Below are positions 51,148 through 59,337 of a stretch of 64,000 nucleotides of DNA, one piece after another (positions within the stretch are counted from its first letter, which is position 1; the number at the start of each line of letters is the position of its first letter). Source of the stretch: Bordetella genomosp. 2 (lineage in GTDB: Bacteria; Pseudomonadota; Gammaproteobacteria; Burkholderiales; Burkholderiaceae_B); contig NZ_NEVT01000002.1 in the NCBI RefSeq assembly GCF_002261345.1, positions 124,001 through 188,000 of the forward strand. The letters are read 5' to 3'. A model generated the notes under the pieces. It saw nothing but the letters and a program-made list of their open reading frames with translations. It searched no databases and was not told the origin of the DNA. Both the position numbers and the translations under genes were made by a program.

Positions 51148-51879
51148 TCAACAGGCCTGGGCGCCGGCCTTGGCGATTTCGCCACGCAAGGCCTGGATGA
51201 CCGCCGCGTAGTCGGGCTGGCCGAAAATGGCCGAGCCGGCCACGAAGGTATCGGCGCCGGCCGCGCGGATCCGGGCGATGTTGTCGACCTTGACCCCGCC
51301 GTCCACCTCCAGCAGGATGGGCTGGCCGCCCGCCTGCATCCAGCGGTCGATGCGCGCGCGGGCGTCGCGCAATTTGTGCAGGGTGGCGGGAATGAAGCTC
51401 TGGCCCCCGAAGCCCGGGTTGACCGACATCAGCAGCACCACGTCCAGCAGGTCCATGACGTGGTCCATGGCCTCCAGCGAACTGGCCGGGTTGAAGACCA
51501 GCCCGGCCTGGCAGCCATGGTCGCGGATCAGCGACAGTGTGCGGTGCACGTGGCGCGAAGCCTCGGGGTGGAAGGTGATGATATTGGCGCCCGCCTTGGC
51601 GAACTGGGGGACCAGCTCGTCCACGGGCTCGACCATCAGGTGCACGTCGATGGGCACCTCGACGTGCGGCCGGATGGCGGCGCACACCATGGGCCCGATG
51701 GTCAGGTTGGGCACATAGTGGTTGTCCATGACGTCGAAGTGGATCCAGTCGGCGCCGGCGGCGACGACGTTGCGGACTTCCTCGCCCAGGCGGGCGAAGT
51801 CGGCGGACAGGATGCTGGGGGCGATGCGCGTGGCGGCCGGGGACGGGGAGGGCATGATGATCGGGGTTTCCGCGGGCAT
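51148..51879 (-). CDS. rpe: Ribulose-phosphate 3-epimerase
   Basis: A 243-residue TIM-barrel epimerase of the pentose phosphate pathway. A-P-S-I-L-S-A-D-F (20-28), H-F-D-V-M-D-N (His/Asp metal ligands) and [10 protein letters not shown] are present; E-V-D-G-G-V near 185 supplies the second catalytic Asp. An internal ATG at 51855 gives a slightly shorter form and cannot be excluded. It feeds ribulose/xylulose 5-phosphate balance and, through the pathway, PRPP for tryptophan. Confidence 0.95.
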   Translation of the reverse strand: MPAETPIIMPSPSPAATRIAPSILSADFARLGEEVRNVVAAGADWIHFDVMDNHYVPNLTIGPMVCAAIRPHVEVPIDVHLMVEPVDELVPQFAKAGANIITFHPEASRHVHRTLSLIRDHGCQAGLVFNPASSLEAMDHVMDLLDVVLLMSVNPGFGGQSFIPATLHKLRDARARIDRWMQAGGQPILLEVDGGVKVDNIARIRAAGADTFVAGSAIFGQPDYAAVIQALRGEIAKAGAQAC

Positions 51880-51984
51880 AATGTGCCATTATTGTAGTTT
51901 GCCGCGCCCTGGATGCCGCCCTGCGGCGCCCGAATGGCCGCGCGGCGCCGCTCAACCGCCTTCGTGCCCCACCGGGAAAGGCCC

Positions 51985-52359
51985 GTGAAACCGTACGACC
52001 TGACCGTCTCCGTGGCTCCGCGCTTCGTGCCGGAGCAGTCCGATCCCGCCGAACAGCAGTACGTGTTCGCCTATACCGTGCGCATCACCAATACCGGCGA
52101 GCACCCCGCCCAGGTCATCAGCCGCCACTGGATCATCACCGATGGCAACCAGCGCGTCCAGGAAGTGCGCGGCCTGGGGGTGGTGGGCCAGCAGCCCCTG
52201 CTGGCGCCGGGCGAAACCTTCGAATACACCAGCGGCTGTCCGCTCAAGACGCCGGTCGGCACCATGCGCGGCACTTACCACTGCGTAGGCGAGAACGGCA
52301 TTCCCTTCGAGGTGCCGATCGCCGAGTTCCTGCTGGCGATGCCCCGCACCCTGCATTGA
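51985..52359 (+). CDS. apaG: ApaG protein
   Basis: A 124-residue fibronectin-III-like domain protein (GTG start). Y-V-F-A-Y-T-V-R-I-T-N-T-G (about 28-40) and S-R-H-W-I-I-T-D-G are the ApaG signatures. Widely conserved, with an uncertain biochemical role: in other genomes it lies near apaH/ksgA, and it has been linked to Co/Mg resistance. The open frame runs 24 codons further upstream, but the family start is M-K-P-Y-D-L. A near-RBS GGGAAAGG lies 7 bases before it. Divergent from rpe. Confidence 0.93.
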   Translation: MKPYDLTVSVAPRFVPEQSDPAEQQYVFAYTVRITNTGEHPAQVISRHWIITDGNQRVQEVRGLGVVGQQPLLAPGETFEYTSGCPLKTPVGTMRGTYHCVGENGIPFEVPIAEFLLAMPRTLH

Positions 52360-52395
52360 CGGCCCTGACGAGCCACCGATTCCTTCCCGTTGCCC

Positions 52396-53682
52396 ATGAA
52401 GCGTCTTCTCAGTTTGTTGTGCCTGCCGCCGCTGCTGGCGGCGTGCGCCCTGTCGGAAATCCCCCAAGAACCCGGCCCGGCCGGCGCGCCGGCCACGCCG
52501 TCGGTCAGCGGGCCCCTGGTGGTGCCGCCGCTGTCGGCCTTGCCCGACACGCCGCCGCGCAGCCTGGCCGGCCGCTACCAGCGCGCCGCCTGGGCCGAGC
52601 TGCCGGGCTGGAGCAGCGACGATCTCTCCCAGTTGTGGCCGCTGTTCCTGCGCAACTGCAAGGGTCTGATGCGGCCGACCACGGGCAATCTGGCCGCGCC
52701 GGCCCGCGCCACGCCGCGCGCCTGGCAGCCGGTCTGCGCGGCCGCCGCCGATCCGGCCCAGGCGCCCTCCGACGCCGCCGGCGTGCGGCGCTTCCTGCAG
52801 GCCCACCTGCAGCCGTGGCGCGTCAACGGGGCGGACAACCGGCCCGCCACCAATACCGTCACCGGCTATTACGAGCCGCTGGTGCGCGGCTCGCGGCGCC
52901 AGGGCGGCCCGTACCAGTGGCCGCTCTACGCGGTGCCCGACGACCTGCTCACCATCGACCTCGGCGCGGTGTACCCGGAACTGGCCGGCAAGCGCGTGCG
53001 CGGCAAGCTGGTGGGCAAGCGCGTCGTGCCGTACGACACCCGCGCCGCCATCGATTCCTCCAGCAAGCGGCCGCCGGTCATCGCCTGGGTGGACGATCCG
53101 GTCGACAACTTCTTCCTGCAAGTGCAGGGCTCGGGCCGGGTCCTGCTGGCCGACGGCCCCGATGCCGGCACTACCATCCGCGTCGCCTACGCCGATCACA
53201 ACGGCCAGCCCTACGCGTCGATCGGGCGCTGGCTGATCGCCCAGGGCGAGCTGCGCGCCGACCAGGCGTCGATGCAGAACATCCGCGCCTGGGCGCAGCG
53301 CAATCCGGGACGCGTGCAGGAAATGCTCAACGCCAATCCGGCCGTGGTGTTCTTCCGCGAAGAAGCCGTGGTCGATCCCGAACTCGGCCCCAAGGGCGCC
53401 TACGGCATCCCGCTGGCCCCGCAGCGCTCCATTGCGGTCGATGCCGGCTTCGTGCCGCTGGGGGCGCCGGTCTACCTGTCCACCACCTGGCCCGCCTCCG
53501 AGCGGCCGCTGCAGCGCCTGGTGTTCGCCCAGGACACCGGCACGGCCATCAAGGGCGCGGCGCGCGCCGACTTCTACTGGGGCTTCGGCGAAGAGGCCGG
53601 CGCGCAGGCCGGGCGCATGAAGCAGCGCGGCCAGATGTGGCTGTTGTGGCCCAAGCAGGCCGGGGAGCCCAGCGCGCGATGA
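52396..53682 (+). CDS. mltA: Membrane-bound lytic murein transglycosylase A
   Basis: A 428-residue outer-membrane lipoprotein that cuts peptidoglycan glycan strands to 1,6-anhydro ends. Signal M-K-R-L-L-S...L-L-A-A-C (lipobox Cys17). The MltA domain shows T-G-Y-Y-E-P-L-V near 158, and the C-terminal 3D domain carries the catalytic Asp in A-Q-D-T-G-T-A-I-K-G and A-D-F-Y-W-G-F-G. The ATG at 52396 is preferred over the TTG two codons earlier. It overlaps the next gene by four bases. Confidence 0.95.
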   Translation: MKRLLSLLCLPPLLAACALSEIPQEPGPAGAPATPSVSGPLVVPPLSALPDTPPRSLAGRYQRAAWAELPGWSSDDLSQLWPLFLRNCKGLMRPTTGNLAAPARATPRAWQPVCAAAADPAQAPSDAAGVRRFLQAHLQPWRVNGADNRPATNTVTGYYEPLVRGSRRQGGPYQWPLYAVPDDLLTIDLGAVYPELAGKRVRGKLVGKRVVPYDTRAAIDSSSKRPPVIAWVDDPVDNFFLQVQGSGRVLLADGPDAGTTIRVAYADHNGQPYASIGRWLIAQGELRADQASMQNIRAWAQRNPGRVQEMLNANPAVVFFREEAVVDPELGPKGAYGIPLAPQRSIAVDAGFVPLGAPVYLSTTWPASERPLQRLVFAQDTGTAIKGAARADFYWGFGEEAGAQAGRMKQRGQMWLLWPKQAGEPSAR

Positions 53683-54848
53683 AGCACCAGATCGTCGTCT
53701 GCGGCGCGGGCATCGTCGGCCTGGCCAGCGCGCTGGCGCTGGCCCGCCGCGGCCAGCGGGTGGCCTTGCTGGCGCCGGCGGTCACGGTGCCGGCGGCCGA
53801 CCCGGACGCCTATCATCCGCGGGTCTACGCCATTTCTCCGGCCAGCCAGCGCTTCCTGGCCGAACTGGGCGTCTGGGACGCCATGCCCGCGGCGCGCATC
53901 ATGCCGGTGCAGGCGATGGAAATCCACGGCGACGCCGATGGCCGGGTCGACCTCAACGCCTGGCAGGCGGCCCAGGCCCAGCTCGCCTGGATCGTCGAGT
54001 CGGGCGAGATCGAGCGGGTGCTGGTGCAGGCGGTGCGCATGTTCGGCATTCCCTGGCTGACCGAACGCTGCGTCGGCTGGCGCGACGGCGCGGTCGAGAC
54101 CAGTTCCGGCGAATGGCTGCAGGCCGAGCTGTTCGTCGGCGCCGACGGCGCCGCCTCGCCGCTGCGCACGGCGGCGGGCATTCCGCATGCTTCGACGCCG
54201 TACGACGACACCGGGCTGGTGGCGCACCTGGATGCCGAGCGCCCCCACCATGGCACCGCGTTCCAGTGGTTCCGCGACGACGGCGTGCTGGCCCTGCTGC
54301 CGCTGCCGGACACCTCCGCCGGGCCGCAGGTGTCGATGGTCTGGTCCATGCACAATGCGCACGCCAAGGCCCTGCAGGCGCTCGCGCCCGACGAGCAGGC
54401 GGCGCGGCTCGAACAGATACTGGCCCACGCCGCGCACGGCCGCCTGGGCCGGCTGCGCATGCGCGGCAAGCTGCACGGTTTCCCGCTGGCGCTGGAGCAG
54501 GCCCGCATGACCGGCCGGGGCATTGCGCTGGCCGGCGATGCGGCGCACCGCGTGCATCCGCTGGCCGGCCAGGGCCTCAACCTGGGCCTGGGCGATGTCG
54601 AGGCCCTGGCCCGCGTGGTGGCGGGCCGCGAATCGTATCGTCCGGCCGGCGACGCACGCGTGCTGCGCCGTTACCAGCGGGCGCGCGCCGAATCGGTATT
54701 CGCCATGCGCCTGGCCACCGATGGGCTGCACCGCCTGTTCGGCGCGCGCGCCGCGCCGCTGGCATGGCTGCGCAACGCGGGCATGCAATGGGTCGACGCT
54801 TCGCCTTTCCTGAAGCGCCAACTGATAGACGGGGCCTCGCGCAACTGA
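53679..54848 (+). CDS. UbiH/UbiF-family FAD hydroxylase
   Basis: A 389-residue flavoprotein of the ubiquinone-hydroxylase family. V-C-G-A-G-I-V-G-L-A-S-A (7-18) is the FAD loop, G-A-D-G-A-A-S-P-L-R (about 153-162) the D-G motif, and A-L-A-G-D-A-A-H-R-V-H-P-L-A-G-Q-G-L-N-L-G the strongly conserved ubiquinone-hydroxylase signature. These enzymes hydroxylate ring positions during ubiquinone synthesis. Which of UbiF/UbiH/UbiI it is cannot be told here. Translationally coupled to mltA. Confidence 0.85.
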   Translation: MKHQIVVCGAGIVGLASALALARRGQRVALLAPAVTVPAADPDAYHPRVYAISPASQRFLAELGVWDAMPAARIMPVQAMEIHGDADGRVDLNAWQAAQAQLAWIVESGEIERVLVQAVRMFGIPWLTERCVGWRDGAVETSSGEWLQAELFVGADGAASPLRTAAGIPHASTPYDDTGLVAHLDAERPHHGTAFQWFRDDGVLALLPLPDTSAGPQVSMVWSMHNAHAKALQALAPDEQAARLEQILAHAAHGRLGRLRMRGKLHGFPLALEQARMTGRGIALAGDAAHRVHPLAGQGLNLGLGDVEALARVVAGRESYRPAGDARVLRRYQRARAESVFAMRLATDGLHRLFGARAAPLAWLRNAGMQWVDASPFLKRQLIDGASRN

Positions 54849-54866
54849 GGCCCCCAAGGAGCACCA

Positions 54867-55673
54867 ATGAGTTTCCGTATTTCCGCGCTGCTGACCGGCC
54901 CGCTGTGCGCCGCCAGCCTGGCCTGGGCCTGCGGCGCATGGGCGCAGGCGCCGGCCGGCGGCCAGGGTCAGGTCTATTCCACCTCGGCCGGCGGCCAGGC
55001 GCCGGCGGCCAGGTCCGTGTCCAGCGGCGCGGCGGCCGATCCCGCCGCGCAGGCCGTGAAGGAGCGGTTCGAGCAGCGCTTCACCGAACTCAGCGTGACC
55101 GCGGTGCGGCGCACGCCCTATGGCCTGTTCGAAGTCCAGATCGGCAGCGACCTGATCTACACCGACGAGAAAGTCACCTGGGTCATGGAAGGCCCGCTCA
55201 TCGACGCCATGACCCGTCGCGACGTGACCCGCGAGCGGCAGGAAAAGCTCGGCTCGGTGTCCTTCGACGAATTGCCGCTGGACCTGGCCGTCAAGCAGGT
55301 GCGCGGCGACGGCTCGCGCAAGATCGCGATCTTCGAGGACCCCAACTGCGGCTATTGCAAGCAATTGCACAAGACGCTGCGCGGGGTCGACAACCTCACC
55401 ATCTATACCTTCCTGTACCCGATCCTGGCGCCCGATTCGCACACCAAGTCGCGCGACATCTGGTGCGCGGCGAACCCGGCCCAGGCCTGGCAGGACTGGA
55501 TGCTGGACGGCAAGACGCCCGCCACCGCCGAATGCGAGACCCCCGTCCAGCAAGTGCTGGCGCTGGGCCAGAAGCTGATGGTGCGCGGCACGCCCGCCAT
55601 TTTCTTCCAGGACGGCAGCCGGCTGAACGGCGCCGCGCCGCTCGAGATGATCCAGGCCCGCCTGGGCCAATGA
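54867..55673 (+). CDS. dsbC: Thiol:disulfide interchange protein DsbC
   Basis: A 268-residue periplasmic disulfide isomerase. The signal peptide is about 1-27 (A-W-A-Q-A-P). A low-complexity linker (28-60) precedes the dimerisation domain and the thioredoxin domain with E-D-P-N-C-G-Y-C (Cys161, Cys164). A further Cys pair later in the protein and G-T-P-A-I-F-F near the C-terminus (cis-Pro) are typical. It corrects wrong disulfides in secreted proteins. AAGGAG precedes the start. The N-terminal linker is longer than in E. coli DsbC. Confidence 0.92.
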   Translation: MSFRISALLTGPLCAASLAWACGAWAQAPAGGQGQVYSTSAGGQAPAARSVSSGAAADPAAQAVKERFEQRFTELSVTAVRRTPYGLFEVQIGSDLIYTDEKVTWVMEGPLIDAMTRRDVTRERQEKLGSVSFDELPLDLAVKQVRGDGSRKIAIFEDPNCGYCKQLHKTLRGVDNLTIYTFLYPILAPDSHTKSRDIWCAANPAQAWQDWMLDGKTPATAECETPVQQVLALGQKLMVRGTPAIFFQDGSRLNGAAPLEMIQARLGQ

Positions 55674-55686
55674 CCGGAGACCGCCC

Positions 55687-56658
55687 GTGAACACCGACAC
55701 GATCAGGGTTGCCCTGCTGGACGATTACCACGGCGTGGCCGAGCGCTACGCCGACTGGACCACCCTGGGCCCGCGCGCCCGGGTGCAGACGTTCCGCGAC
55801 TACCTGCCCGAAGCCGAGCGGGCGCGCGCGCTGCAGCCCTTCGAGGTCATCGTGGCCATGCGCGAGCGCACGCCGTTCCCGGCGCACCTGATCGAGTCCC
55901 TGCCCAACCTGCGGCTGCTGGTCACCACCGGCATGCGCAACTTGGCCATCGACATGGACGCCTGCTCGCGCCGCGGCATCGTGGTGTGCGGCGCGCCGGG
56001 CAGCGCCGATGCCAACACCGCCACCGCCGAACTGGCCTGGGCGCACATCCTGGCGCTGTTCAAGAACTTGACGGTCGAAGACGCCAACATGCGCCGCGGC
56101 CTGTGGCAAACCGGCATGCCGCGGCCGCTGGCCGGCAAATGCCTGGGCGTGGTGGGCCTGGGCAAGCTGGGCACGGCGGTGGCGCAGGTGGGCAAGGCAT
56201 TCGGCATGGAGGTCCTGGCCTGGAGCCCCAACCTCACGCCCGAGCGCGCCGCGCAGGCCGGCGTGGCCTATGCGGCCAAGCACGATCTGTTCGCCAATGC
56301 CGACGTCGTCAGCGTGCACCTGATCCTCAGCGAACGCACCCGCCAGGTGGTGGACGCGGCGGCGCTGGCCGCCATGAAGCCCACGGCTTTCCTGGTGAAC
56401 ACTTCGCGCGCCGGGCTGGTCGACCAGGACGCCCTGCTCGACGCCCTGCGCAAGGGACGCCTGGCGGGCGCCGGCCTGGATGTGTTCCCCGAAGAACCGC
56501 TGCCGCCCACCGACACGCTGCGGGCGCTGGACAATGTCGTACTGACGCCGCACCTGGGCTACGTCAGCCCCGAGAACTTCACCGCTTTCTACCGCAACGC
56601 CCTGCAGGCCGTCAGCGGCTGGATGGCCGGCCAGCCGGTGCGCGTGCTGAACCCGTAG
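55687..56658 (+). CDS. D-2-hydroxyacid dehydrogenase
   Basis: A 323-residue NAD-dependent D-isomer 2-hydroxyacid dehydrogenase (GTG start, GGAGA 6-8 bases before). V-V-G-L-G-K-L-G (about 157-164) is the nucleotide loop. N-T-S-R-A-G-L-V-D (catalytic Arg region), D-V-F-P-E-E-P-L (Glu) and T-P-H-L-G-Y-V-S (catalytic His) are all present. Closest relatives include glycerate/phosphoglycerate-type dehydrogenases, so the substrate is open. Convergent with ttcA, with the hairpin repeats in the gap between them. Confidence 0.85.
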   Translation: MNTDTIRVALLDDYHGVAERYADWTTLGPRARVQTFRDYLPEAERARALQPFEVIVAMRERTPFPAHLIESLPNLRLLVTTGMRNLAIDMDACSRRGIVVCGAPGSADANTATAELAWAHILALFKNLTVEDANMRRGLWQTGMPRPLAGKCLGVVGLGKLGTAVAQVGKAFGMEVLAWSPNLTPERAAQAGVAYAAKHDLFANADVVSVHLILSERTRQVVDAAALAAMKPTAFLVNTSRAGLVDQDALLDALRKGRLAGAGLDVFPEEPLPPTDTLRALDNVVLTPHLGYVSPENFTAFYRNALQAVSGWMAGQPVRVLNP

Positions 56659-56678
56659 CCGCATCCCGGCCGTGCAGC

Positions 56679-56765
56679 AGGTGTCAGACACCCTGCGGGT
56701 GTCTGACACCATGCAACACCCGCGCCTTCACTGCCAGGTGTCAGACACCTGGCGTGTCTGACACC
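56679..56765. repeat. Two GGTGTC(A/T)GACACC hairpins
   Basis: AGGTGTCAGACACC-CTGCG-GGTGTCTGACACC (56679-56710) and GTGTCAGACACC-TGGC-GTGTCTGACACC (56738-56765) are two near-identical palindrome hairpins, about 58 bases apart, between convergent genes. They are the same family as the repeats at 16.1, 37.7 and 59.2 kb. Confidence 0.85.
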
Positions 56766-56782
56766 ATCCAAGACGCCCCGTC

Positions 56783-57760
56783 TTACAACCGCGCGAACAC
56801 CACCTTCTGTTCCGCCATCCCCGCCGCGCCGTCCGCCGGCCCGTCCCCGCATCCGCCATCCATTTCGCCTTGCGGATGCGCCGGGTCCACCGGGTCGAAC
56901 GCGGTGTCGCCATTGGCATCGGCCACGCCCGTGGGCTTCAGTCCCACGAAGTCGAACAGGTCGCGGTCCATCAGGTGCGACGGCACGATGCGCGACAGCG
57001 CATTGAACACATTCCACGACCGCCCGGGATGCCGGCGATCCCATTCCTGGATCATGCGCGCCACTTCCTGGCGCTTCAGGTTTTCCTGCGAGCCGCACAG
57101 GTTGCACGGGATGATCGGGAACTGCTTGAACTTGGCATAGGCCACCAGGTCGCTTTCCGGGACATACGCCAGCGGCCGGATCACCGTGTGGCGGCCGTCG
57201 TCGGAAACCAGCTTGGGCGGCATGGCCTTGGCCTTGCCGCCGTAGAACAGGTTCAGGAAGAAGGTGGCCAGGATGTCGTCGCGGTGGTGGCCCAGCGCGA
57301 TCTTGGTGGCGCCCAGCTCGCTCGCTACGCGGTACAGGATGCCGCGCCGCAGCCGCGAACACAGCGAGCACATGGTCTTGCCCTCGGGGATCACCCGCGT
57401 CACGATCGAATAGGTGTCCTGTGTCTCGATGTGGAACGGCACGCCCAGCGACGCCAGGTAGTTCGGCAGCACTTCGGGCGGGAAGCCCGGCTGCTTCTGG
57501 TCGAGGTTGACCGCCACGATGTCGAACGAAAAGGGCGCCCGCTTGCGCAGCGCCAGCAGGATGTCGAGCAGCGCGTAGGAATCCTTGCCGCCGGACAGGC
57601 ACACCATGACGCGGTCGCCGGCCTCGATCATGTTGAAGTCGGCGATGGCGCGCGTGGTTTCGCGCGCCAAGCGCTTGGCCAGCTTGTTGCCCTCGTGGCG
57701 GATCTTTTCCTGGGCCGGCGTGCGATGGGCGGCGGCTGGGGTATCGATGAGGTCTTGCAT
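56783..57760 (-). CDS. ttcA: tRNA 2-thiocytidine synthetase TtcA
   Basis: A 325-residue enzyme that thiolates cytidine 32 of tRNA. The PP-loop ATPase motif is S-G-G-K-D-S (56-61). [10 protein letters not shown] and C-N-L-C-G-S-Q provide the two C-x-x-C motifs that bind the 4Fe-4S cluster. The protein is about 15 residues longer at each end than E. coli TtcA, and the C-terminal tail has an acidic/glycine patch (D-G-G-C-G-D-G). Its ATG is 22 bases from the folB stop on the same strand. Confidence 0.95.
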   Translation of the reverse strand: MQDLIDTPAAAHRTPAQEKIRHEGNKLAKRLARETTRAIADFNMIEAGDRVMVCLSGGKDSYALLDILLALRKRAPFSFDIVAVNLDQKQPGFPPEVLPNYLASLGVPFHIETQDTYSIVTRVIPEGKTMCSLCSRLRRGILYRVASELGATKIALGHHRDDILATFFLNLFYGGKAKAMPPKLVSDDGRHTVIRPLAYVPESDLVAYAKFKQFPIIPCNLCGSQENLKRQEVARMIQEWDRRHPGRSWNVFNALSRIVPSHLMDRDLFDFVGLKPTGVADANGDTAFDPVDPAHPQGEMDGGCGDGPADGAAGMAEQKVVFARL

Positions 57761-57775
57761 GATGAACGGGCGATG

Positions 57776-58135
57776 CTAGCGGTTGATCTGGATCTCCACG
57801 CCGACCGCGGCGCAGTCGGAGAACGCCATCGGCTTGCTGATGCGCAGCCGCAGCGAGCGGATTTCGGCGAAGTCGCGCAGCAGGCGGGCCGCGACCTGTT
57901 CGGTCAGCGTCTCGATCAGGTTCACGTGCGCCTGGGTGCATTCCTCGACGATGGCCTCGCGCAGCCGGCGGTAGTCCAGCACGCTGTGGATGTCGTGGTC
58001 GTCCACGCTGCGGGTGATGTCCACGTCGAACTCGGCGTCGATGTGCAGGGGCTGCGTGGCCCGGCGTTCGTGTTCGAGAATGCCGATGCGGGCATCGAGC
58101 GCCAGTCCGGAAAGGATGATGCGGCGTGTGGGCAT
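57776..58135 (-). CDS. folB: Dihydroneopterin aldolase
   Basis: A 119-residue enzyme of folate synthesis, splitting dihydroneopterin. L-D-A-R-I-G-I-L-E-H-E (about 11-21) is the start motif with the active-site Glu, S-V-L-D-Y (about 55-59) follows, and I-S-K-P-M-A-F near the C-terminus supplies the conserved Lys. The open frame extends 38 codons upstream without homology, so M-P-T-R-R (58135) is chosen. It shares a short operon with ttcA. The 119-base gap to the next gene (+) is the divergent promoter region. Confidence 0.92.
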   Translation of the reverse strand: MPTRRIILSGLALDARIGILEHERRATQPLHIDAEFDVDITRSVDDHDIHSVLDYRRLREAIVEECTQAHVNLIETLTEQVAARLLRDFAEIRSLRLRISKPMAFSDCAAVGVEIQINR

Positions 58136-58254
58136 GATGGAAGCCTGGAGGAGGGAACCGGAATTGTAAGGCGGGCGGGGGCCCTGGCTACAATTCCGCC
58201 GATGCGCCTGCGCCTTGCGGCGCGCCACAATGCGACACACGGAACACAACAGAC

Positions 58255-59156
58255 ATGCGGCAGCAATACGACGCGGTAATCGTGGGCGGCGGCCCGGCCG
58301 GGGCTTCGTGCGCCATCTGGCTGGCCCGCCTGGGTCTGGCGCCGCTGCTGGTCGAGGCCAGTAGCCGCCTGGGCGGGCTGGCGGCCGACAACCCCTTCGC
58401 CGACGACTGGATCGCCGTGCTGCCCGGCGTCACCGGCCAGCAGGTGGCCGCCAATATCGCCGCCAGCGTGCAGGCGGCCGGCGTGCCGACCCGCCTGGAC
58501 ACGCCCGCGCTGCGGGCTCGCCGGGCCGACGGCGGCTTCGAGGTCGAGCTGGGCCGGGCGGGCGGCGCCGTGGAAACCGTGCGCGGGGGGCCCTGGTGGT
58601 CGCTTCGGGCGTGCGCGCGCGCGGCCTGCCGGGCCATCCGCCGGGGGCGGCGTGGCCCGGCGTGTTTGTCGGCCCCGGCTCGTCCATCATGGCGCAAGAC
58701 TACGCCGGCCTGTCGGTGGCCGTGCTGGGCGGGGGCGACAATGCGTTCGAGAATTTCGTCTATGTGCGCAACCGCGGCGCCCGCGCCGTGCATTTGTATG
58801 CCCGCAGTGTGCGGGCCCAGCAGCAATGGGTGGCGCGCGCCGGCCAGGACGGGGTGCGGGTCGGCCCCTACCAGGTCGATCCGGCCGCCCGCACCGTCGA
58901 CGGCCGCGCCTACGACTTGATCCTGGTGTTCTACGGCTGGGAACCGCAGGCCGCCTTTGCCGAGGCCCTGGGCCTGCAGCGCGACGCGCGCGGCTACATC
59001 CGCACCGATGCCGCCACGGCCGAAACCAGTACCGCCGATGTCTACGCGATCGGCGAAGTGGCGCACCGCATGCACCCCTGCGTGGTGACCTCGCTGGCCG
59101 ACGGCGTGGTGGCCGCCAAGACCATCCAGCGCCGCGGCGAGCGCGGCGCCGGCTAG
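58255..59156 (+). pseudogene. FAD/NAD(P)-dependent oxidoreductase (thioredoxin-reductase-like), frameshifted
   Basis: A thioredoxin-reductase-like flavoprotein split by a frame change. The first part (58255 to about 58587) shows A-V-I-V-G-G-G-P-A-G-A-S (7-18, FAD loop). The second, in another frame, runs from about 58590 with A-L-V-V-A-S-G-V-R-A-R-G-L-P, V-A-V-L-G-G-G-D-N-A-F-E-N (NAD loop) and V-Y-A-I-G-E-V-A-H-R-M, ending at 59156. The change falls at a run of six G followed by three C (58585-58593). One extra G would join the frames into about 300 residues. It may be a real mutation, a phase-variable tract, or a read error. No other damage is visible, so the loss looks recent. Confidence 0.75.
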
Positions 59157-59234
59157 CCGGGCCGGCCAGCCGGCATCCAGGCCATCCAGGCATATCCCGG
59201 GGTATATCCCGGCGTCTGGCACCCCATCGTATCC

Positions 59235-59300
59235 AGGTGTCTGACACCCCATGAGACGGCCGCCACTGCACGGGACGCCTCCGCGGGGTGTCAGACACCT
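59235..59300. repeat. GGTGTC(T/A)GACACC inverted pair
   Basis: AGGTGTCTGACACCCC (59235-59250) and its exact reverse complement GGGGTGTCAGACACCT (59285-59300) flank a 34-base loop beginning ATGAGACGGCC, the same loop start as in the 16.1-kb array. It lies between convergent genes. It is one single-copy version of the array unit's palindromic part. Confidence 0.85.
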
Positions 59301-59337
59301 ATTGCCGCGCCCGGCGCCCGCCGCGGCATTCGGCAGG

